The notes under the pieces: generated by a model
Seen by the model: only the letters and a program-made list of their open reading frames with translations
What the model was told of the DNA's origin: nothing
Database searches by the model: none
Translations under genes and position numbers: made by a program
Part shown: piece after piece, positions 1-7,254 of the stretch
How positions within the stretch are numbered: the stretch's first letter is position 1
How the letters are laid out: the number at the start of each line of letters is the position of its first letter
NCBI GenBank assembly: GCA_028718045.1
Contig: JAQUMQ010000016.1
Span: 1 to 13,410, forward strand
Direction of reading: 5' to 3'
Source of the DNA: Actinomycetota bacterium
GTDB taxonomy: Bacteria > Actinomycetota > Humimicrobiia > Humimicrobiales > Humimicrobiaceae
DNA: 13,410 nucleotides

Positions 1-582
1 CTGGGTAGGTTTGGTTTTTAATTCGTCACTCGTCTTTAAATAAGGCACATATGTGACATGTATATATAAAACGTTTTCCTTCCCAATTTCTTTTTTGAAC
101 TGCCTTATTGCTTCAAGAAAAGGCAGACTTTCGATATCCCCTACCGTTCCTCCTATTTCGGTAATAACAATATCGGATTTTTTTGTAGACAAGGTTTTTT
201 TTATGCTGTTTTTTATTTCGTCGGTAACATGCGGTATAACCTGTACGGTATTTCCCAGATAATCTCCTTGTCTTTCATTGTCTATTACTGTCTTGTATAT
301 CTTGCCTGAAGTGAAATTATTATACTTTGAAAGGTTTTCGTCTATGAATCTTTCGTAATGACCTAAATCCAAATCAGTCTCTCCGCCATCGTCAGTTACG
401 AAAACTTCTCCATGTTGAAAAGGATTCATGGTTCCGGGGTCGATATTTATGTATGGGTCAAATTTTTGAATTGTGACATTCAGTCCCCTTGACTTCAAAA
501 GCCTTCCCAAAGAAGCTGCGCAAATACCTTTTCCAAGAGACGATAAAACCCCGCCTGTAACAAATATGAATTTCGTATCCAA
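1..582 (-). CDS. pyrG: CTP synthase, N-terminal part (cut by window edge)
   Basis: CTP synthase makes CTP from UTP, ATP and glutamine in the cytoplasm. The first 194 codons are in the window and run in frame to base 1. They cover most of the amidoligase (synthetase) domain; the glutamine amidotransferase domain would lie outside. Family motifs seen: FVTGGVLSSLGKG at residues 7-19 (nucleotide-binding loop), QKFDPYINIDPGTMNPFQHG, DDGGETDLDLGHYERF, EIGGTVGDIE, and KTKPTQ at the edge. The start is read as TTG at 582, because MDTKFIFVTGG then matches the family N-terminus and AGGGAGG lies 11 bases upstream, inside the end of recN. Only 3 bases separate the recN stop from this TTG, so translation is probably coupled to recN. 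Identity is very secure; only the TTG start is inferred. Confidence 0.96.
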   Translation of the reverse strand, partial: MDTKFIFVTGGVLSSLGKGICAASLGRLLKSRGLNVTIQKFDPYINIDPGTMNPFQHGEVFVTDDGGETDLDLGHYERFIDENLSKYNNFTSGKIYKTVIDNERQGDYLGNTVQVIPHVTDEIKNSIKKTLSTKKSDIVITEIGGTVGDIESLPFLEAIRQFKKEIGKENVLYIHVTYVPYLKTSDELKTKPTQ

Positions 583-585
583 ATC

Positions 586-2337
586 TTAATTAGCCTCCCT
601 TTTTTTATCCTTAATATGTTTGCTTTGATTAATCAGTTCCTCGGCATGCATTAAAGAAATATCGCTGTTTTTCCTTCCGCTAAGCATTCTGGATATTTCC
701 GTTATTTTTTGTTTTTTATCCAAAATATTAATTTCAATTTTTGTTTTGCCTTTTTCAACATATTTGTTAATAAATAAATGATTATCCGCAAAACCAGCTA
801 TTTGAGCAAGGTGTGTGATGCATATAACTTGCTTGTCTTTTGAAATATTATATAATTTTTCTCCAACAATCGTAGCTGTTTCTCCTCCTATACCGGCATC
901 AATTTCGTCAAAAACCATCGTATCTATATTATCAACCTTGCTTATTATACTCTTTAACGCAAGCATTATCCTGGAGATTTCTCCGCCTGAAGCTATTTTA
1001 TTTAAACTTTTAGGGCTTTCTCCCGTATTTAACGATACCAAAAATTCAAGTGTATCGATTCCGTTTTTCGTAAATTTTATATCTTGATTATCGTAAATCA
1101 TATCATTTCCAGTTATGTATTTATGCAAAACTTTAAATTTTACAGACTTGAAGTTTAAGTCAAGCAGCTCCTTTTTTATGTCGTTTTCAAAACTATTGAT
1201 TGTTTTTATTCTATAATCAGAAAGTTTTATTGCCTTTTCAAGTACGGTACTTTTACTATCTTGGAAATTTTTTAGTTTTAAATCGATAGTATCATCTATC
1301 TCTTCAAGGCTGATTATTTCCTCTTTTAGTTTGTCTGCGTAATCCAGCAAATCCGATATTTCCATATTGTATTTCTTTTTTATTTCATTGATTAAAAAAA
1401 TTCTTTCTTGAATTAACTCAAGCTTTTGCGGGCTAAATTCAAAATCAATAATATAATTATTTAAATAGTGGCTCAGCTCATCAAGAACTGCCGGAAAACT
1501 CGAAAGCTCTTCTATCATTTTGTTAAGATTTTTATCGATTTTTGAAAGTTCATTTAAATTCTTCAATAGTAAAACACAATTATCCGTCATTGAAATATTA
1601 TATTTTTCATCACCATTTATTATCTTCAGACATTCACTTGAGTATTGTAAAATTTTTTCGGAATTTTTTAATATGTTTTTTTCATTTTCAAGGGTTTCGC
1701 TTTCATTTTCTTTTAATTTCAATTCCTCGATCTCTTTTAAACGATATTTTAAATCTTCCAGTTTCTCGTTTTTCTTTAATTGAAGTTGTTTTAACTTATC
1801 TATCTCGCTTTTTTCTTCAAAATAGTTTTCAAGTTCAATATTGTATTCATTTTTTACTTCATTCAATTTAAACTTACCAAGCTTGTCAATTATATCTATA
1901 TGAGTTTTTTGTTCCAGGAGGTATTGATGATCGTGCTGCCCATGTATGTCTATAAAAAATTTTCCGAGAATCCTTAAATTGTTTACTTGCGTAAATATGC
2001 CGTTTATGAATGCTCTGTTTTTTCCATTTCTATTTAATTCCCTTGAAATGGCAATGTCTTCGAGATCTTCTTCCTTATCTATAAAATTTTCTCTTAAAAG
2101 AAATTCTCTGACCTGTATATTGTTTGAAAAATCAAAAAAACCCTGCACCAGCAGATTGTTTTCATTAATTCTTATAAGATTTGAATCTGCTCTTTCCCCG
2201 ATGAGTAAATTTATTGCTTCGATTATTAATGTTTTTCCGGCTCCTGTTTCACCGGTAAGTATATTAAGTCCTTTGCTAAATATTATTTTGGCATCATCTA
2301 TGATTGCAAAATTTTTAACCTGAAGCTCTTTTAACAT
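586..2337 (-). CDS. recN: DNA repair protein RecN (SMC-like ATPase)
   Basis: RecN is a cytoplasmic SMC-family ATPase recruited to double-strand breaks, where it helps recombinational repair. At 583 residues this is slightly longer than the usual 550-570. Visible parts: Walker A GETGAGKT at 29-36; the RecN hallmark IHGQHDHQ at 131-138; a long charged coiled-coil region from about 155 to 380; the ABC signature ASGGEISR at 449-456; Walker B ending in D477-E478 within MVFDEIDAGIGG; and the switch motif CITHLAQIA. All ATPase elements are intact. The start is ATG with no clear Shine-Dalgarno sequence, and a 17-bp dyad abuts it. nadK ends 34 bases upstream and pyrG starts 3 bases downstream. In many Clostridia argR precedes recN and spoIVB/spo0A follow; neither is here. 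Identity is secure. Confidence 0.97.
   Translation of the reverse strand: MLKELQVKNFAIIDDAKIIFSKGLNILTGETGAGKTLIIEAINLLIGERADSNLIRINENNLLVQGFFDFSNNIQVREFLLRENFIDKEEDLEDIAISRELNRNGKNRAFINGIFTQVNNLRILGKFFIDIHGQHDHQYLLEQKTHIDIIDKLGKFKLNEVKNEYNIELENYFEEKSEIDKLKQLQLKKNEKLEDLKYRLKEIEELKLKENESETLENEKNILKNSEKILQYSSECLKIINGDEKYNISMTDNCVLLLKNLNELSKIDKNLNKMIEELSSFPAVLDELSHYLNNYIIDFEFSPQKLELIQERIFLINEIKKKYNMEISDLLDYADKLKEEIISLEEIDDTIDLKLKNFQDSKSTVLEKAIKLSDYRIKTINSFENDIKKELLDLNFKSVKFKVLHKYITGNDMIYDNQDIKFTKNGIDTLEFLVSLNTGESPKSLNKIASGGEISRIMLALKSIISKVDNIDTMVFDEIDAGIGGETATIVGEKLYNISKDKQVICITHLAQIAGFADNHLFINKYVEKGKTKIEINILDKKQKITEISRMLSGRKNSDISLMHAEELINQSKHIKDKKREAN
594..600 (-). promoter_or_regulatory. Ribosome binding site for pyrG, inside recN
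   Basis: AGGGAGG read on the minus strand, 11 bases before the TTG at 582. It overlaps the last codons of recN and is the main evidence that pyrG starts at this TTG rather than at a later ATG. Confidence 0.65.
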
Positions 2338-2352
2338 TATTACCGTAATAAT
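2336..2352. promoter_or_regulatory. Perfect 17-bp dyad at the recN start codon
   Basis: ATTATTAC-C-GTAATAAT on the plus strand has two perfect 8-base arms around one central base. It overlaps the AT of the recN ATG (2337..2335). It could be a DNA operator, or in the mRNA a 6-bp stem with a 5-base loop that hides the start codon. It does not match the Bacillus LexA box (CGAAC-N4-GTTCG). AT-rich DNA yields occasional dyads of this size by chance, so a function is inference only. Confidence 0.3.
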
Positions 2353-2371
2353 CCAATTAAAATAATAATCT

Positions 2372-3241
2372 TTAGTTCCTGCCTATCAGTTTTTCCTTAA
2401 AAATCTTAAAAAATGTATTCTTGTTAAACGTGATGAGATTCAACTCGTATTTCGATTTCTCCACCTTAAAAATATCTCCGCTTAAAACTTCCAAATCGCT
2501 TTTTTTCCCATCCGTGTTTAAGTTGACTTTTGTGTTACCTGAATTTATTTGTATTTCTATTTGATTGTCAGGGCTTATGACAAGACTTCTGCTAAATAAT
2601 GTATGCGCACATATAGGTGTTATCACAATTGATTCGTTTTTAGGTTCAACGACGGGACCTCCGGCTGATAATGAATATGCGGTCGAACCGGTAGGCGTGG
2701 AAACAATGACTCCGTCTGCGCCATAGTTTAAAAGGGGCACCCCGTTTATGATAATTCTTATTTCAATTATTTTTTCAAGCAATGATTTTATTATTACAAA
2801 ATCATTTAATGCAATATAAGGACAATTTTTCTCATCCGTTAATTTTTTGTCTCTGAACATTTTTCCAGAAATAAGCATTCTTTTTTCGATCTCGAAATTG
2901 TTATTTATTATCTTGTCAAGCGAATCATACATATCTGAGATATTAATTTCTGCTAAAAAACCTAGATTTCCGACATTTACACCCATAATAGGAATATTGC
3001 TTTTAAATGCATATTTTGCAGTTCTCAAAAAAGTTCCGTCTCCTCCGACAGAAATCAGCGTTTCGATACAGGATTTAAAATTTTTTTCATTCACAGTTGG
3101 TAGGCTATGTCTTTTTGAAAGTTCGTCATTTTCCAATAAAAGCACCTTTACCTTCTTTAACACAAGGTAATCATAAATATCTTTTGCTATATTGATAGCT
3201 TTGGCATTTTCATTGTTTGACAATAATCCGATTGTTTTCAT
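2372..3241 (-). CDS. nadK: NAD kinase
   Basis: NAD kinase phosphorylates NAD to NADP in the cytoplasm, using ATP or polyphosphate, and so sets the NADPH supply. The 289-residue protein is full length. Seen: the catalytic GGDGT motif at 66-70 within LISVGGDGTFLRTAKY, NVGNLGFLAE, the ALND variant of the substrate-binding NE motif, and the conserved block DGVIVSTPTGSTAYSLSAGG followed by a conserved PICAHTLFSRSLV stretch. The start is ATG with only a weak AAGC upstream. The gap to tlyA upstream is 17 bases and to recN downstream 34, so tlyA-nadK-recN probably form one transcript, a linkage well known in Bacillota. The identity is secure from the motifs alone. Confidence 0.97.
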   Translation of the reverse strand: MKTIGLLSNNENAKAINIAKDIYDYLVLKKVKVLLLENDELSKRHSLPTVNEKNFKSCIETLISVGGDGTFLRTAKYAFKSNIPIMGVNVGNLGFLAEINISDMYDSLDKIINNNFEIEKRMLISGKMFRDKKLTDEKNCPYIALNDFVIIKSLLEKIIEIRIIINGVPLLNYGADGVIVSTPTGSTAYSLSAGGPVVEPKNESIVITPICAHTLFSRSLVISPDNQIEIQINSGNTKVNLNTDGKKSDLEVLSGDIFKVEKSKYELNLITFNKNTFFKIFKEKLIGRN

Positions 3242-3258
3242 AATTAGCTTATAGTATT

Positions 3259-4098
3259 TTATGTTAAATTAAAAAATGCATATGAGTCGTCAACGACATC
3301 CTTAACTATTTTACCATAATTAAAATTTTTTCTTTTTAAATATTTATCCGTCTTTTCGATAAAAATCCAATATTCTATATTCCCTTTGGCTCCTTTTATT
3401 TTTGAAAAACTTAACCCTAAAATATCAATAAAGTTATTTTCCATAAAATGCAGTACTACATCGCCAACTGCTTTCAAATGCAAATTTTTGCTTTTAATTA
3501 CGCCTTTATTTTCAACCAATTCTTTTTCCAATTCGAACTGAGGTTTAATGAGCAATAATAATTGAGCATCTTCGCTAACCAATTCCGATATTTTTTGGGA
3601 TATTTTTTTGATTGATATGAATGATAAATCCGCAACCGCAAAATCCGGTATAAAGGGTAGCATTTCTTTATCAAGATTTTTTATGTTGGTTCTTTCGAAT
3701 AAAAAAATCTTTTCATTATTTCTAAGATCCCATGCAAACTGTCCATAACCTACATCCACCGCTATAACTTTATTTACGCCGTTTTTTATTAAATAATCGG
3801 TAAATCCTCCAGTGGATGCTCCGAAATCTATTGCGTTTCTGCCAAATAAATTAATATTAAAATCTTTGACAGCTCCCTCCAGTTTTATAGCTCCCCGTGA
3901 TGCATAACAAGATTTTTCTTTTATTTCAATCTTGGAATCAGTTTCAATCAACGTCTTGGGCTTATCTATCATTTTTCCGTTTACCAAAACTTTTCCCGAC
4001 AGTATATATGCACCGGCTATTTTTTCTGAAGCAATATTTTTATTGCTTAAAAGCAACTGCACCAAAGTTTCTTTTTTTTTGATATTTTTAGCAATCAA
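3259..4098 (-). CDS. tlyA: TlyA-family rRNA 2'-O-methyltransferase
   Basis: TlyA proteins methylate ribose 2'-OH groups of rRNA with S-adenosylmethionine; the mycobacterial member modifies 16S and 23S rRNA and confers capreomycin sensitivity. The 279 residues show an N-terminal S4 RNA-binding domain (about 10-65, with GKVLVNGKMIDKP) and an FtsJ-type methyltransferase domain. The SAM motif is DFGASTGGFTD at 91-101, followed by DVGYGQFAWDLR. The catalytic tetrad can be read as K72, D157 (ADLSFIS), K185 (LIKPQFE) and E242. The start is uncertain: the in-frame TTG at 4098 has no Shine-Dalgarno sequence, no ATG fits, and codons 7-9 are a run of nine A's. The S4 domain begins soon after this point, so the true start cannot be far away. 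The family call is secure; which rRNA site it modifies is not known here. Confidence 0.94.
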   Translation of the reverse strand: MIAKNIKKKETLVQLLLSNKNIASEKIAGAYILSGKVLVNGKMIDKPKTLIETDSKIEIKEKSCYASRGAIKLEGAVKDFNINLFGRNAIDFGASTGGFTDYLIKNGVNKVIAVDVGYGQFAWDLRNNEKIFLFERTNIKNLDKEMLPFIPDFAVADLSFISIKKISQKISELVSEDAQLLLLIKPQFELEKELVENKGVIKSKNLHLKAVGDVVLHFMENNFIDILGLSFSKIKGAKGNIEYWIFIEKTDKYLKRKNFNYGKIVKDVVDDSYAFFNLT

Positions 4099-4136
4099 AA
4101 CAATTATTGAAAAAATGATTCATAAAATAAAATTCA

Positions 4137-4142
4137 ATTATA
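4137..4142 (-). promoter_or_regulatory. Possible -10 element before tlyA
   Basis: A perfect TATAAT lies between the L,D-transpeptidase stop and tlyA. The best -35 is TTGATT at a short 15-base spacing, so this is a weak promoter candidate. It sits inside the palindrome AATTATATAATT, which may be AT-rich coincidence. Confidence 0.3.
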
Positions 4143-4164
4143 TAATTTAAATGAGTTAATCAAG

Positions 4165-5196
4165 TCAGTAAATTTTTACCATTGTTCCCGAAGGAACGGT
4201 TTCATAAAGCCATTTAGCCTCGTTAATATCAAGCCTTACGCATCCATGGCTTACAGGTTTTCCAAGATTTTTCTGATCTTCCTCGATTAAATTGCCGTCT
4301 TTATCAAAAGGGGTACTATGAAATAAATAAGATTTAAAAAATCTGACAAAATAATATGCCCCTACATCATATTGCGGCAACCAGGAATATTTAATTTTAT
4401 CGCTTATTTTAAATACACCTTTCGGTGTGGGAGTTTGTGGCGCGCCACTTGAACAAACAACTTCTTTCAGCAGATTATCTTTATAAAATACCCTTACTTT
4501 CTGCTCGCTCAAAGATACTTCTATTAAATAATTAGAAGGATTGACTTCATCTGCAACTATGGTTGTCGAACCTTTATTGATGATGCCACCATCCCACGTC
4601 AGGCTTACGGAAGCCGAGGTCTTGCCTACGGTATTTGCCGCATTCACATATAGCTCGCATGATTCTCCGACAAGAAGATTGACTTGTGCGACATTTTTAC
4701 CCCATGCACCGTTGCTGTCATCTTTACTGAAAGAAAGACGAGGCGTGGGATTACCTTGAACTTTTGCTTTTATTCTGTAATAACACAATGAATTATCTTC
4801 AAGAATTACTGGACCTTCCGTGATTTCAAGAGTCAGCTTTGGAGGCGTATATTCATTTTTTACTATGTCCGTATTTGAAGTTGTGCTTGTGGATGATGAG
4901 GTATTATCATCAGCTTCTTCCTGAATGTTTGAATTTTCATCGTTTTTTGGTTCATTATCTGTTTTCAAATCGGCATCAGCAGGAATGTTGTCTTCCGAGT
5001 AAAACCGATTATCCGAAGCCAAAGGATTTTCATCATTATTTGAATACGGCTTATTGTCGATTTGGCTTTTTGAATTAGCGGGATAATCATCGTTCAAACT
5101 ATTATTTTCAATATCATGCCTAAAACAGCCAAAAATCATTATTATAGAAACAACAAGGATACTTGCGATAATTATATATTTAATTATTTTTTTCAA
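4165..5196 (-). CDS. Secreted L,D-transpeptidase (YkuD) with Ig-like domain, probable lipoprotein
   Basis: YkuD-domain enzymes crosslink peptidoglycan (3-3 bonds) or attach proteins to it, outside the membrane, using a catalytic cysteine. The 343 residues run in order: a hydrophobic signal or anchor (about 4-22); a possible lipobox IFGC with Cys24, although Phe at -2 is unusual; a 90-residue linker rich in Asn, Asp, Ser and Glu; an Ig-like/bacterial adhesion-type beta domain (about 118-202); and the YkuD domain (about 222-343). H293 lies in LFHSTPFDKDG, and SHGCVR at 316-321 holds catalytic Cys319. The H-to-SHGC spacing is longer than the textbook 14-17 but matches clostridial homologues as I remember them. 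The start is TTG at 5196, fixed by AAAGGAG 7 bases upstream. It ends with TGA. It looks like an independent gene, set 193 bases from its upstream neighbour. Confidence 0.9.
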   Translation of the reverse strand: MKKIIKYIIIASILVVSIIMIFGCFRHDIENNSLNDDYPANSKSQIDNKPYSNNDENPLASDNRFYSEDNIPADADLKTDNEPKNDENSNIQEEADDNTSSSTSTTSNTDIVKNEYTPPKLTLEITEGPVILEDNSLCYYRIKAKVQGNPTPRLSFSKDDSNGAWGKNVAQVNLLVGESCELYVNAANTVGKTSASVSLTWDGGIINKGSTTIVADEVNPSNYLIEVSLSEQKVRVFYKDNLLKEVVCSSGAPQTPTPKGVFKISDKIKYSWLPQYDVGAYYFVRFFKSYLFHSTPFDKDGNLIEEDQKNLGKPVSHGCVRLDINEAKWLYETVPSGTMVKIY

Positions 5197-5389
5197 ATTG
5201 CGACTCCTTTTTGGTCTATATCCAAGAGTAATATTGTTTTAAGCTATGCTAACCGGTATATAATAATATGGATACATAAATATATAAACTAAAATTGTTA
5301 TTCTTGCATATTCAGTGATTTTATTCAATTTTATCGAAAAGCTAACAATATTTTATTTGATATCGCCAGCTGTTTCCATATACATAAAC
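5197..5389. other. 193-base intergenic region, no clear element
   Basis: This is the longest gap in the window. It holds the ribosome binding site listed separately, a 9-base inverted repeat (5230-5238 and 5344-5352), and the hexamer GCTAAC twice (5248-5253 and 5341-5346). I see no convincing promoter, tRNA, terminator or short gene. The gap suggests that the L,D-transpeptidase is transcribed separately from the UroD-like gene. Confidence 0.5.
5204..5210 (-). promoter_or_regulatory. Ribosome binding site fixing the TTG start of the L,D-transpeptidase
   Basis: AAAGGAG on the minus strand, 7 bases before the TTG at 5196. It is one of the strongest such sites in the window. It selects the TTG that leaves a complete lysine-rich signal sequence. 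Confidence 0.75.
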
Positions 5390-6676
5390 TTACTTACCGG
5401 TTGAGGTTTCGATAATTTCATTCAAGGTTTCTCTGTAATATTTAAAGTCTTCCCAAGAAACTTCCGGCGGAATAAGATGATCGCCAAACGGAATATAACC
5501 TCCTTGCTTTAAAAGCCATTTTACTGGTTCCAGAAATTCATTTATTCTTTTTTTGCCGAATTTTATATCCAACTTCGGTATACCGCCCATCAACAAAAAA
5601 TGAGGGTATTTTTTTCTTAAAGATATGACATCCATGCCCGCACTTACTTCCATGGGGTACATTCCTGTGACACCTGATTCCATGAAAAGCGGCACGAGTT
5701 CGTTGCAATCGCCATCCGTATCGACAAGGAAAGTATTTATTTTCTTGCTTTTTAAAAAGCGTGATATTTTCTTGTAGTAAGGAAGTATAAATTCTTTCAC
5801 AATCGATGGCGATAACATAGAGCCTTTTCCGGAAGATATGTCTTCCCAAAGATTGCATAAATCAACATCTGTGTATGAAAGAATTTCTTCCCATAATGCA
5901 ATCCATATATCCGTCATTCTCTCTGAAATATCCTTAATAAGATCAGGTTTATCATAATAAAACATAAAAAGATTTTCATATCCGACAAGATGCGTCAAAG
6001 TTCCGAAAATACCACACGGATATCCTCCGAGAGCAAGCGGGTAGTCTCTGTTTTTGTATTCGCTAACGATTTCTTTCCAATTTTTGGGTAATCTTTCTTT
6101 CACATTATCAAGTTTCATTCTTTCGCTTTTTATTGCGTTCCAGCTGTCCCAGTCTTTGATAGGCCAGTCAAGCCCAGAAGGAATAACTTGTTGAAGCTTG
6201 GAAAACCTTCTTGTGCAACCGTCAAGATCAATATAATCAATGTATTTATCGTCTTCTTTTACTATTCCGGTTTTAAATTGAGGATAAAACAAATGCTCGG
6301 CACTTACGACATTTTGTTGTTTGTCGAGATTAAAATAATCTCTTACGTCATGATCGAGAGCAAAACCCTGAGACGGAAAGTATATGCCGCCTCCCAATAC
6401 CGCAATACCGTCTGGCAAAATAAATTTTTTTTCGGGTTCGTCATATATTTTTTCAAAAAGGCTTTTGTCACCCATTAAAAAATGTTTCCATACCGCGGTA
6501 TACAATGATGCGGTCGTGTTTATTGTATTCGACGGTACAGACGGATAATTTTTTAAAGGAAGGCCCTCTTTATACCATCTTTTTATGGTTCCTCCCCAGT
6601 AGCCAAATTCCCACTTTATTGCTGGAATTGTTTTGTTGAAATTAGTAAATTCAATGAATTTTTCTTTTGCATTCAT
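5390..6676 (-). CDS. Uroporphyrinogen-decarboxylase-superfamily protein of unknown substrate
   Basis: The 428 residues resemble the UroD/MtaA TIM-barrel superfamily, which contains haem-pathway HemE and corrinoid or thiol methyltransferases. Family-like segments: FGTLTHLVGYENL and FYYDKPDLI near the middle, NLWEDISSGKGSMLSP around 275-290 and ILPYYKKI, VDTDGDC at 318-324, GMYPMEVSAGMDV at 338-350, LLMGGIPK, and GDHLIPPEVSW at 398-408. The HemE N-terminal RQAGRY motif is absent, so it is not the haem enzyme. The H-x-C zinc motif of MtaA-type methyltransferases is replaced by the DTDGDC stretch. No corrinoid protein, activator or haem gene is adjacent. The start is ATG at 6676 with AGAAGG 8 bases upstream. 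It lies between nusB and the L,D-transpeptidase with 122- and 193-base gaps, so it is probably expressed alone. The superfamily is sure; the reaction is not. Confidence 0.85.
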   Translation of the reverse strand: MNAKEKFIEFTNFNKTIPAIKWEFGYWGGTIKRWYKEGLPLKNYPSVPSNTINTTASLYTAVWKHFLMGDKSLFEKIYDEPEKKFILPDGIAVLGGGIYFPSQGFALDHDVRDYFNLDKQQNVVSAEHLFYPQFKTGIVKEDDKYIDYIDLDGCTRRFSKLQQVIPSGLDWPIKDWDSWNAIKSERMKLDNVKERLPKNWKEIVSEYKNRDYPLALGGYPCGIFGTLTHLVGYENLFMFYYDKPDLIKDISERMTDIWIALWEEILSYTDVDLCNLWEDISSGKGSMLSPSIVKEFILPYYKKISRFLKSKKINTFLVDTDGDCNELVPLFMESGVTGMYPMEVSAGMDVISLRKKYPHFLLMGGIPKLDIKFGKKRINEFLEPVKWLLKQGGYIPFGDHLIPPEVSWEDFKYYRETLNEIIETSTGK

Positions 6677-6744
6677 ATCACTTACCTTCTTTATGATAGC
6701 TTATTTAATAAATTTTTCTTATGTTAATCTTTGGAAAATAATTT

Positions 6745-6765
6745 AAATTTCAGGGCTGAAAATTT
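6745..6765. terminator. Weak hairpin after nusB
   Basis: An imperfect inverted repeat, AAATTTTCAG and CTGAAATTT around CC on the minus strand, is followed by the T-rich stretch AAATTATTTT. The stem is short, bulged and AT-rich, and it is nearly symmetric. It fits the end of an efp-nusB transcript, but this is weak support. Confidence 0.25.
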
Positions 6766-6798
6766 TTTAATAAATAACACTACCAATATGTCATCGAT

Positions 6799-7224
6799 TT
6801 ATTTATTTTTTTTATTATTTTCTATATTTATCAATATTTTTCCAAGTATGCCGTTGACAAACTTAGGCGTTTCATCTTTCTGGCCAAGTATCTTTGCAAT
6901 TTCAATTGCTTCGTCTATGGAAACTTTAAGCGGGATTTCTTCTTCAAAAAGCATCTCATAAATTGCCATTCTTAAAATATTTCTATCTATTATCGATATT
7001 CTGTCCAATGTCCAATTTTCAACAACGCTTCTTATCTGGTTATCAATTTCGTTTTTATTTTTTTCAACTCCTAAAACAAGTTTTATCGTAAATTCATCCG
7101 TATGCTTTTTGAAGTCCATTTCGGAACTTATAATCTTTTCGACATTTTTTTTCAGCAAATCGCTTTGATAAAGCAATATAAGTGCTTTTATCCTAGATCT
7201 TCTTCTTTTGGTTGTCTTTGTCAT
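6799..7224 (-). CDS. nusB: Transcription antitermination factor NusB
   Basis: NusB, with NusE (ribosomal protein S10), binds boxA RNA and supports antitermination in rRNA operons. The 141 residues match the usual all-helical family length. Seen: the basic N-terminal RRRSRIKALILLYQSDL (RNA-binding helix), then NWTLDRISIIDRNILRMAIYE, then VSIDEAIEIAKILG and the C-terminal FVNGILGKI. The gene lies 30 bases after efp and is probably cotranscribed with it. The ATG at 7224 has no Shine-Dalgarno sequence; the bases before it are nearly all A. The protein is complete without any upstream extension, since efp ends close by. The folD-xseA-xseB-ispA genes that often follow nusB are absent. Confidence 0.95.
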   Translation of the reverse strand: MTKTTKRRRSRIKALILLYQSDLLKKNVEKIISSEMDFKKHTDEFTIKLVLGVEKNKNEIDNQIRSVVENWTLDRISIIDRNILRMAIYEMLFEEEIPLKVSIDEAIEIAKILGQKDETPKFVNGILGKILINIENNKKNK

Positions 7225-7254
7225 TTTTTGTTTTTTTTATGAAAATTTATCAAA

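Noticed and set aside
815..2323. Plus-strand reading frames opposite recN (815-1087, 1520-1783, 1542-1871, 1946-2323)
   Set aside because: They are low-complexity, Phe/Ser/Leu-rich shadows of the AT-rich recN coding strand.
5211..5225. Small hairpin (TTGG/CCAA) just before the L,D-transpeptidase ribosome binding site
   Set aside because: It has only four base pairs, is not next to a T-run, and shows no riboswitch-like core.
5230..5352. 9-base inverted repeat (5230-5238 and 5344-5352) and repeated GCTAAC in the 193-base gap
   Set aside because: The arms are short, AT-rich and 105 bases apart, so chance is a sufficient explanation. No mobile-element gene or target duplication is seen.
5538..5858. 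A 106-codon reading frame inside the UroD-like gene on the same strand
   Set aside because: It lies in another phase of a clearly coding region and shows no family motif.
5390..6676. Calling the UroD-like gene hemE
   Set aside because: The HemE RQAGRY motif is absent, the length of 428 exceeds the usual 340-350, and no haem genes are adjacent.
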